Source: Fluoribacter dumoffii NY 23
GTDB taxonomy: Bacteria > Pseudomonadota > Gammaproteobacteria > Legionellales > Legionellaceae
DNA length: 64,000 nt
Direction of reading: 5' to 3'
Assembly: GCF_000236165.1 (NCBI RefSeq)
Contig: NZ_CM001373.1
Coordinates: 1,626,777-1,690,776 of the forward strand
The translations under genes and the position numbers were made by a program. Numbering within the stretch: position 1 is the first letter of the stretch; each line of letters opens with the position of its first letter. This document shows, piece after piece, positions 18,851 to 26,800 of this stretch. Below the pieces are notes generated by a model. The model was given only the letters and a program-made list of their open reading frames with translations, was not told where the DNA came from and ran no database searches.

Positions 18851-19831
18851 TTGAATCACGAAAATCAAACCCCCTATGCGCAACTCGATCCCAATACCAT
18901 TTTGGATGCAATTGAAAGCACGGGGGTTCTTTGCACAGGCAGCCTAATCGCACTCAACAGCTATGAAAACCGCGTTTATCAAATAGGAATTGAAGATGCT
19001 GAGCCCCTCATTGCTAAATTTTATAGACCGAATCGCTGGTGTTCAGCAGCTATTTTAGAAGAACATCAATTCTCACTTGAATTAGTACAACATGAAATTC
19101 CCATTATTGCCCCCCTAATTATAAACGACCGAACCTTACACCATCATCATGATTTCAGATTCGCACTCTTTCCTAGGCGCAGCGGCCACGCACTAGAATT
19201 GGATAATAGCGAACAACTAGAATGGATGGGGCGCTTTATAGGGCGCTTACATAGAGTTAGTGCATGCCAGTCATTTCACCATCGCATCCAATTAAATCCC
19301 CAAAGTTATGGCCATGATCCCTACAAACTTCTCATTGAACAAAGTTTTATTCCTGATTACTTAACATCTAATTTTTGCAAAACAGTTGAAACAGCATTAC
19401 AGAAAGTAAATCAGATATTTAAGTCTATAGGTGATATTGATCAAATCCGCTTGCACGGCGATTGTCATGCAGGAAATGTATTATGGAGCGAATCAGGTCC
19501 TCATATCGTTGACTTAGACGATTGTCTCATGGGCCCTGCGATACAGGATATTTGGATGTTACTTTCAGGTGAACCAAAACAAATGGATGTGCAACTGGAT
19601 AAGATCTTACAAGGTTATTGTAAATTTCATGACTTTAACCCGCGTGAACGCCATTTAATCGAACCATTACGTACACTACGTATGCTGCATTATTCGGGAT
19701 GGATCGCAAAACGCTGGGCCGATCCCGCATTCCCTTCGAGTTTTCCATGGTTTAATAAGCCTGTATATTGGCAAAATCTGATGATAAATCTTAACGAACA
19801 GGTCGAATTATTAGATCAATTTGAATGCTAA
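18851..19831 (+). CDS. srkA: Stress response kinase A (YihE/SrkA-like)
   Basis: SrkA is a cytoplasmic Ser/Thr protein kinase with a choline-kinase-like fold; in E. coli it counteracts stress-induced programmed death. Here the catalytic loop LHGDCHAGN gives the base D204 and N209, and IVDLDD gives the metal ligand D221. The N-terminal lobe contains YENRVYQIG, then LIAKFYRP with the ATP lysine, and EEHQF with the helix-C glutamate. I place the start at TTG 18851 (first residues LNHENQTPYA), because the open frame upstream to 18782 covers a repeat arm and the TATAAT box. This gives 326 residues, close to E. coli SrkA (328). It stands alone rather than beside dsbA. Confidence 0.9.
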   Translation: MNHENQTPYAQLDPNTILDAIESTGVLCTGSLIALNSYENRVYQIGIEDAEPLIAKFYRPNRWCSAAILEEHQFSLELVQHEIPIIAPLIINDRTLHHHHDFRFALFPRRSGHALELDNSEQLEWMGRFIGRLHRVSACQSFHHRIQLNPQSYGHDPYKLLIEQSFIPDYLTSNFCKTVETALQKVNQIFKSIGDIDQIRLHGDCHAGNVLWSESGPHIVDLDDCLMGPAIQDIWMLLSGEPKQMDVQLDKILQGYCKFHDFNPRERHLIEPLRTLRMLHYSGWIAKRWADPAFPSSFPWFNKPVYWQNLMINLNEQVELLDQFEC

Positions 19832-20050
19832 CCTGTGAGCGGACAGACGATTTTTTCAGACTTTATCCTGCTCTTGTTGCAAAAACTCTAATGAGAGCTT
19901 GGCGTCCTTAAAAGCAAGCTTTTAATAAAAATTTTGTTTGATTTTAAGGACCGTGCCTGCGCTTGCTATCATGAAATGAATGTACAATTACTATTCACCA
20001 TGGTAGTATTTTCCACTGAAATCTGTAACACTTCCTGAACGATGAACTAA

Positions 20051-20821
20051 ATGAAAACGACTACAATGCTAACATCCGACTCTATAAATCCTTTTGATAA
20101 TTTACCGAATGAAATACTTCAATATTTGCTTAGTTTTACTAATCATCACGGCATGTTAGTATGCAAACGCTTTCTGGAAGCTGATAGAAAATTAACCAAA
20201 AATGAAGCGCAAGAGTCATTCAAAGACTACCTAATGACAAGAACTATACACTTTGACTCAGTAAACCCCCTAAAAATAATACACCTTATAACTGTATTTG
20301 CGCTTGATGAATTGCCTAAAATATCAGATCCAAAGGAAAAAGAGGCCAGTATCGGTATCTTATTATTACAATTATATGAAGTGCTGTATTTCTATACCAA
20401 CCATAACCAAGTTGAATTTACACTTCCACGCGAACCCGACGTACTAGAGAGTTCAGTATTGGCAGTTTCCTATTTGATTACTTCTAATGATGAGAGTGAT
20501 ACACTAAGAACCTCTATTTCAGAAAAAGACATTGATAAGATCAAAGACGATGTAGGTGATATGCTGGCTTTCCTTACTGGCACAAACCCAGAAAAAAACA
20601 TCAAAACTTGTTATTTTAATGAAACTGTTACAGGGATGATGCAAGATTTCAAAGCAGGCATGAAACATGCCTTGGATAATACATCTGGCTGTAATTTACG
20701 CTTTTTTAGCTTTACCTCTACCGAAAGTAGAGCACAGATGATTTTACGCTTGATAAATCAATGTGCTTCTTTGCTTGAAAACCAGCTATCCCCACCCCAG
20801 CCAAGTTGCACCCTGTTTTAA
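20051..20821 (+). CDS. F-box protein with C-terminal CaaX box (CTLF), candidate effector
   Basis: This 256-residue protein has a good F-box at about residues 14-47 (NPFDNLPNEILQYLLSF, then LVCKRF). F-boxes bind Skp1 and recruit substrates to eukaryotic SCF ubiquitin ligases; bacteria have no such ligases. The last four residues are C-T-L-F (253-256), a CaaX box that host prenyltransferases could modify, with phenylalanine at X. F-box plus CaaX is the arrangement known from the Legionella effector AnkB, but this protein lacks ankyrin repeats. Its middle region (about 60-240) is helical and would be the substrate-recognition part. No signal peptide is seen. REP-like repeats and a terminator follow. 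Host ubiquitin-ligase adaptor function is inferred from motifs only. Confidence 0.82.
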   Translation: MKTTTMLTSDSINPFDNLPNEILQYLLSFTNHHGMLVCKRFLEADRKLTKNEAQESFKDYLMTRTIHFDSVNPLKIIHLITVFALDELPKISDPKEKEASIGILLLQLYEVLYFYTNHNQVEFTLPREPDVLESSVLAVSYLITSNDESDTLRTSISEKDIDKIKDDVGDMLAFLTGTNPEKNIKTCYFNETVTGMMQDFKAGMKHALDNTSGCNLRFFSFTSTESRAQMILRLINQCASLLENQLSPPQPSCTLF

Positions 20822-20851
20822 TTCCCTCTCTTAAATTTAATCAGTAAAAAC

Positions 20852-21001
20852 AGTAAGCGTAGGTCGGGCGCTTCGCCCGACATGCCATTAACTCATATTT
20901 GATTGATTAGATTCGGTAAAGACAGTGTATGTAACCGTTTTGATTTTAGTGTCTAATGAAGAAAAGGGAGTGTCGTGCGAAGCGCCTGACCTACGCTTGC
21001 T
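20852..21001. repeat. Inverted pair of REP-like repeats (REPIN-like)
   Basis: Two copies of the AGCAAGCGTAGGTC-type repeat face each other. The left copy (20852-20881) has a perfect GTCGGGCG/CGCCCGAC hairpin. The right copy (20972-21001, inverted) has GTCGTGCG/CGCCTGAC with mismatches. About 90 bp of non-coding DNA lies between them. The pair directly follows the F-box gene. Confidence 0.7.
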
Positions 21002-21024
21002 GGTCAGCTGTTCTAATTGTACCA

Positions 21025-21066
21025 GCCGTTCCACCTTTGATTTTGATGGTGGAACGGCGTTTTAAT
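21025..21066 (+). terminator. Strong Rho-independent terminator
   Basis: An 11-bp perfect stem, GCCGTTCCACC (21025-21035) with GGTGGAACGGC (21048-21058), is followed by a T-rich stretch. It reads with the F-box gene on the plus strand and lies just outside the left attachment site. Confidence 0.8.
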
Positions 21067-21117
21067 TTTTAATTATTCAAAAATTACGTTTTAATGGCAT
21101 AAGCTATTGATTTTACT

Positions 21118-21160
21118 ATGCCGCTGATGTGAATCGAACACACGACCTTTTGATTACGAA
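21118..21160. other. attL: 43-bp copy of the tRNA-Thr 3' end
   Basis: These 43 bases are identical to 32546-32588, which are the 3' end of the tRNA-Thr gene from the T arm into the anticodon stem. Here the rest of the tRNA is missing. This is the pattern left by site-specific integration into a tRNA gene, and the integrase gene starts 174 bp further in. Confidence 0.92.
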
Positions 21161-21290
21161 ACAATTTTTTATTGATATCAACTAGTATTAAAAAAACTCA
21201 AAACCCCTCACAAACCCTTGCTAGTAAATAACTTTATCGTTATTATCAGTATCAAAGAGTTATCATTATTTTCATGTAAGAACAGAAAAA

Positions 21291-21319
21291 AGCACCCACT
21301 AAAGTACCCATTGAATATT
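21291..21319. repeat. Left arm-type integrase site candidate
   Basis: AGCACCCACTAAAGTACCCA, continuing into TTGAATATT, matches a similar sequence at 32478-32506 near the other end of the island. Each holds two ACCCA-type units 11 to 12 bp apart. Short direct repeats close to both attachment sites are usual arm-type binding sites of tyrosine integrases. Confidence 0.5.
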
Positions 21320-21333
21320 AATTAGGACTATTC

Positions 21334-22563
21334 ATGACTAACTTTACAGACACCTTTATTAAGAGACTAAAACCTCAAGAGAAAAGAGTTGAAAAATTTG
21401 AAGGTGGAGGGTTTGGTATTTTAATTTATCCAGCCGGAACAAAAAGCTGGATCTATCGCTATAAGATAAATAATAAGAAAGATTATATTATCTTTGGCCA
21501 TTATCCTAACATGGGACTCGCTGAAGCCAGAAAACGCTTTGGTGAGTTAAGAGAAATACGCCGCACTGGAACTAATCCAAAACTACTTATAGAGCAGGAA
21601 CTAAATAGAGAAAAGTATACCGTCGCAAAGCTTGTAACGTCCTGGTATGAGAATTATGTTGAAAAAAACCGTAAGCAGCCACTCCAAATTAAATATCAAA
21701 TTGAGGCCGATATCATTCCCCTTCTTGGCGATTTAGAATTGGAAAAAATACAACCATTAGACATTTCAATGGCTTTGGATATTATCGTTAAACGTGGCGC
21801 CCCTATTCTTGCTAATCGGATCTTGAGTACATTAAAACAGTTATTTAATTACGCTGTAAGCCGAGGTAGAATGCAACAAAACCCTGCTACCCATATACGT
21901 GCGCGTGATATCGGTGGGCCTGAAAAACCTCGAGAACGTTATCTAACCCTAGATGAAATAAACAAAATTTGGCATTTTTTAAACAGTGATTTATGCCATA
22001 TGTCTTTACAAACAAAAAATGCGATCAAAATAATAATCCTTACTGGAGTTAGAACTGCAGAAATCCGACTAGCGCAGTGGAAAAATATTGATTTTGCCAA
22101 TTCACTATGGACAATTCCTCCAGAACATACCAAAGGTGCAGTAACAGTTAAAATTCATTTAACAAATTTAACTAAATCAATATTTGAAGAATTGAAAAGT
22201 GTGACTACTTCATCTTTTGTCTTACCTGGTTTGATTGAGGATCAACCTCTTGATAAACATGCCCTTCCTAGAGCAATCAGAAGAATTCAAACGCGAGTTG
22301 GGATACCTGAGTGGACTGCTCATGATCTACGTCGTACTTTTGCCACACAATTGGGTGAGTCTTTACATGTAGATCCAGTTGTAATTGAAAAATGTTTAGG
22401 GCATAAGATGCCGAAAATTATGGCAACCTATAATAAAAATGAAATGCTACCTCAGAGAAAAGAAGCTCTTGAGAAATGGGCTATATGCATTCAAGAATGT
22501 ATTGGACACAATTCTGAAGTCACGGCCGCTTTACAAAACTGTGATAAAGAATGCATAATTTAG
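21334..22563 (+). CDS. Tyrosine recombinase/integrase, P4-type
   Basis: This 409-residue integrase catalyses insertion and excision of the island at the tRNA-Thr 3' end. The N-terminus (about residues 1-85) has the DUF4102 arm-binding domain with GFGILIYPAG, YRYKINNKK and GHYPNMGLAEAR. A SAM-like core-binding domain follows (about 95-180). The catalytic domain has R240 in LTGVRTAEI, H330 and R333 in HDLRRTF, H357 in LGHKM and the nucleophile Y366 in MATYNK. All key residues are present, so it should be active. It lies beside attL and is followed by a strong terminator at 22571. Length and architecture are those of integrases that target tRNA genes. Confidence 0.95.
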   Translation: MTNFTDTFIKRLKPQEKRVEKFEGGGFGILIYPAGTKSWIYRYKINNKKDYIIFGHYPNMGLAEARKRFGELREIRRTGTNPKLLIEQELNREKYTVAKLVTSWYENYVEKNRKQPLQIKYQIEADIIPLLGDLELEKIQPLDISMALDIIVKRGAPILANRILSTLKQLFNYAVSRGRMQQNPATHIRARDIGGPEKPRERYLTLDEINKIWHFLNSDLCHMSLQTKNAIKIIILTGVRTAEIRLAQWKNIDFANSLWTIPPEHTKGAVTVKIHLTNLTKSIFEELKSVTTSSFVLPGLIEDQPLDKHALPRAIRRIQTRVGIPEWTAHDLRRTFATQLGESLHVDPVVIEKCLGHKMPKIMATYNKNEMLPQRKEALEKWAICIQECIGHNSEVTAALQNCDKECII

Positions 22564-22570
22564 ATAACAT

Positions 22571-22622
22571 AACCGCCACGCCTAGAGAGCTTCGGCTCTT
22601 GCGTAACCTTGGCGGTTTTTTT
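22571..22622 (+). terminator. Rho-independent terminator after the integrase gene
   Basis: The outer stem AACCGCCA (22571-22578) pairs with TGGCGGTT (22610-22617) and an inner AGAGC-TTCG-GCTCT hairpin stacks inside. A run of T follows. It begins 8 bp after the integrase stop codon. Confidence 0.85.
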
Positions 22623-22778
22623 ATATGTGCGCTACGACCAATAAAACAAAAATAAAATACCTCAATCCCGCTCTTAGTTTTCAGGAACAATTGAAACAAT
22701 TAAAAGATAGTGGACTAATTGTCAACATTGATCAGACCTCTATGAGCTAATTGCAGGGAAAGCAAAAAAGATATAATT

Positions 22779-23138
22779 CTATCCTGCCACACTATATTGA
22801 ATATTAAAATTTAAAGCCTTAGCAATTGGTTTAGAATTTTTACCAATCTTCTTCATTTCAATAATTCCATAACGTGCCATTGTATTTAATGTACGACTCA
22901 AATTACCTGGCTCACGCTCACTTAAGATAGCAAGCTCTTTAATTGACTCAGGCTTTAACTCATCAATTATTTTTAATAGCCTCATATTGTTTTCATTTAA
23001 TACTTCACAAAGTGATTTGATAGAGCTAAACCAAATCTTTGGTTCATTTTTTTTGGGAATATAACGTCCAGCAGCAATTTCAATAGTACGACTTTGAAAT
23101 TTCTCTCGTGACATAATACCAACTTGTAGTGTTTTCAT
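22779..23138 (-). CDS. TumA-type antitoxin, winged-helix DNA-binding protein
   Basis: This 119-residue protein has a winged helix-turn-helix in its second half (about residues 50-105). The segment ELAILSEREPGNLSRTLNTMARYGII is split by the recognition turn as in MarR/HVO_A0114-like proteins. Its first codons overlap the last codons of the upstream gene by 4 bp (ATGA), a tight translational coupling. HVO_A0114-like regulators are the usual antitoxin partner of TumE toxins, which fits the upstream gene. It probably also represses the promoter of the pair upstream of 23506. The call rests on the HTH and the pairing. Confidence 0.72.
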   Translation of the reverse strand: MKTLQVGIMSREKFQSRTIEIAAGRYIPKKNEPKIWFSSIKSLCEVLNENNMRLLKIIDELKPESIKELAILSEREPGNLSRTLNTMARYGIIEMKKIGKNSKPIAKALNFNIQYSVAG

Positions 23139-23506
23139 TTTTTATCTCCATTATTCAATAGTTGAATAATTGAATTCACTTCTTTAAAAAAGTCTTTTAG
23201 AAGTTGCTCAGCACTCTCAAACTCATAAGGAGTTCCCTTATCACTTATTGATGTATGAACATGATCATACTTTATAATACGTCCAGAGTACCGACCACTT
23301 CCCTTAACTTTAATTCCATGTGCGTTATCAAAACCTAAAATCCGCTGATTGTGATTATCATGAAGAGTTAAATTATATCTAATACCGTGAGGCCGCTCTT
23401 CAGTTGGCTCAATTAAAAAAGCCTCGATTTTATACCAATAGCCATTTTCCTCTGTGTATTCTGTACCATCTAATGCAAGTAATGTTTCTAGTCCTACATC
23501 CTTCAT
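23135..23506 (-). CDS. TumE-type toxin (DUF6516-like)
   Basis: This 123-residue protein is rich in strands and charged residues. Motifs AFLIEPTEERPHGIRYNLTLHD and LGFDNAHG, when read in pieces, match my recollection of the TumE (DUF6516) toxin family. The phrase RPHGIRYNL followed by GFDNAHG is the most distinctive. The gene comes first in a two-gene unit with its probable antitoxin overlapping by 4 bp, an order seen in TumE/TumA systems. The biochemical activity of these toxins is poorly defined. In the island, the pair probably stabilises the element or acts in abortive defence. The pair is transcribed away from the helicase gene across a 385-bp spacer. Confidence 0.7.
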   Translation of the reverse strand: MKDVGLETLLALDGTEYTEENGYWYKIEAFLIEPTEERPHGIRYNLTLHDNHNQRILGFDNAHGIKVKGSGRYSGRIIKYDHVHTSISDKGTPYEFESAEQLLKDFFKEVNSIIQLLNNGDKK

Positions 23507-23891
23507 TAAAAATCCAAAGATATCATCTGCTGATATTCAAATTATAATATAAATTTGAAACGAATAGGTATTTTAAGATAATAAAAATTATTTTTTTATA
23601 TACTCAATTAGGCTGACATATAGGGGCCTGAGCAAATCTTTATCTTTATATACAATATGATACCTGATAAAAAGCTCAAATTATTACTCTTAGTAACCAT
23701 TCCATATGAGCAACTTATGCATTTCGTATAGATGGAATTAAACACATCATTGATGTAATATTGCGCACTCGATCAAATTTAGATCAAAACACACATAACT
23801 TCTAAAAATACTATGGAATTGTGTGATAAGAATTTCTATGGGTTTGATGTTGTTTAATCAACATCCAAGATAAAACAAACGAGCTAAAGAT
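23507..23891. other. Divergent promoter region
   Basis: This 385-bp AT-rich spacer separates the toxin-antitoxin pair (leftward) from the helicase gene (rightward). No gene, tRNA or strong hairpin is visible. It should contain the promoters of both units. GAGG lies just ahead of the helicase ATG as a ribosome-binding site. Confidence 0.35.
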
Positions 23892-26800
23892 TTGAGGTCA
23901 TTAATGCAAAATTACTCCAATGCGGATGTCGATGAGTCTATTCAACAACTAACTAGAACTAAAGAACAGGAACGCTTTTTATCTCTTATTGAGTTTGCTC
24001 AGCAATCTGCTCGTTTAAAACTTAACCCAATCAAAGATGTCAGTAAGCATGCAATATTCCAACGTTTCGAGCATGAATTAATTTCTTTACCAGGAGTTCA
24101 TTTCGACACAAGTGAAGACGATCAAGATGAGGTATGGTTACGAATTGAAAGATTAACCGAAACATCACCACCAATACCGGAAGATGATCGATTAATCGTA
24201 TGGTTAGATTTATCGAATAAAGTTGAAACAGAACCTCAGTTAAAAAAAGCTGTTGAGTCAGATAAAATTTATGACTCTATCGATCCTGTTACTGAGAATT
24301 CACAAAAACAACAGAATATAATTCTTTTATCTGAATATGAAGATCGCGATACTATAGAAACTCTCTTTCAAAATTACCTTAAAAATCAATGGACTATTTG
24401 GTCAACCGAAGAAAAAAAACGTAGACTTACAATCAAATTATATTCTGAGCTTTTTACACTGAAACAACAACTTGAAGGAGCAATTACCGATACACAAATT
24501 GAATTAGTATGGGGAATTGGACTTGGTATATGGAAAAGAACAGAATTCAATATTAGATATCCTCTAATTACTCAGTCGGCTGAAATTTCATTAAATCAAA
24601 AAGATATGTCCATTGAAATTCGTCCAAGGCGATCTGTCGAGCCAGTGTTTGAAATTGATGTGTATATGTCTATAGATAATCTAGGGGTAACTGACTTTCA
24701 GAAAGCATACAATGATATGATTTCACAGCAATCTCAAGACTTATCGCCATTTGAACGACTTTCATATGAACCACAGTTACAATTAGCAGTTACACATTTG
24801 GATTCTAAAGGTGTTTATTGGCCGGACCAAACCAAAGAAGATGATCGCAAACTACCCGAGGCTAGTGAAGAATTAAAAGTTACTGATACATGGATTTTAT
24901 TTGCCAGACCTCGTAGTAAGAGTCTTTATATTCAAGACTTAGAAAATTTCAAAAAACAATTTAAAGATGAAACGAACCCCGAAATAACAAGCATTATCAA
25001 AGAAATTATCACTGAGCCTTTAAATGAGCATCGAGAGATAAAGCTTACTAACTTTCGAGGCTTATCAAGCATCAGTTATTCCTCAAACTCAGAAAGTGCG
25101 GATGTTACAGAATTATTTTTTCCTCTTCCTTTTAATGAAGAACAAGTAAAAATAGTTCAAAAACTAGAACATTCAAATGGAGTTGTTGTGCAAGGTCCTC
25201 CGGGTACAGGTAAGACACATACTATTGCAAATATTATTGCTCATTATATGGCGAATGGTAAACGTGTACTTGTTACATCGATGAAAGAACCAGCCCTATC
25301 TGTATTGAAAGAAAAATTACCTCCCTCAATACAACCTCTTGCTATTTCACTCTTAACTAATGAACAAGACGGAATGAAACAGTTTGAGTTTGCGATTTCT
25401 AAAATTGCTCAAGAGCTACAAACTATTAATCGTGTTGAATTAGAAAGTGAAATTCGAAATGACGAGCTATTTATTGATAAACTCCATGCTCAATTAGCAT
25501 GGGTTGATCGATCAATTTCAAATTGGGCTATAAATAATATTCAGTCTATCTATATGGATGGTCAAGAAATTCGCCCTGAAAAAGCTGCACAGGAAATAGC
25601 TGAAGCAGATGGAGAATTTAATTGGCTTGACGATTTAATTACCATAGGAGATGAAAATAAACCAAGGTTCGATAATACTGACATAGTTCACTTGAGAGAA
25701 GCTCGGCGTAAATTACAAACAGATCTTATTTATCTTAATAAATCATTACCTAATCTTGAACAAATTCCGAAACTTAATACCATTTTAAATTTACATACCA
25801 AATTATTAAAAAATAAGACGCTGAAAGAAGAGGTTTTTTCTGACAGCTCTCTTCAGTTTGTAGACATATCAACAGATATTTCAGTAATTGAATCCGTTCT
25901 GCAGTGCATTTATGAGTTGCAAAACCTAAGAAAGCAGATTGAAGCTGCAAATAAATCTTGGGTTAAATCATTAGCCCTTTCTTTGAAAAGTACAGATACA
26001 GCTCAAATAATAGATATTATCGAAAAAATTTCTGCTGACGTTAATGAATTACGTATTGAAAAAAATTCTTTTTTAGAAAAACCTCTTTCAATACCCAAAG
26101 ATCTTCAATTAACCGAGGACGTTATTCAAGCAATTGCCAATAAAAGCCAAGATAAGCAACCGTTTGGTATAAGTGGGATATTAACTAAACGATCATTAAT
26201 TAAAAAAATTGATGAGATTTTCATTTTAAATAAACCAGCCAAGACCAAAGAAGAATGGCTATATGTATACCGTTATGTTTTATTTTGTAACCGAACTAAT
26301 GAACTGATTTTGAGATGGAATTCAATTGTTACAGGAATGTCAATCTTCACATTAGTTAATGAAGAGCAAGCTAACTCTTTAAAACTGATAAAAGAAGATC
26401 TGGATATTTATTTTGCAATTAAAAAGAGTAAGGAGCTTGAATCAGAGATTTTAGAACAGTCAGCTTCATTATTACAAAACTACTTATATAATGATCTTTT
26501 TGAAAATGATCATCGTTTGCTTGAGTTAGTAGATTTTTTTGAAAAAAATATAAATTACTATCACTCATCGAAAGCATGGTTCGATAGAGAAAATATCCTC
26601 AAAAGTACATTGGACTTTGATGGTCCAATTTCAAATGCCATCAGAACATTTCTTTCTGAAACATTGGGTGATCCATCGCTTAACGATATTGAACTACAAA
26701 ACCAATGGACGAGCTTGATTGAAGAATTACGACGTATTCAAAATCTTAAACCTGCTTTTGATGACGTACAATCCATAACTGATTTAATATCGCAATCTGG

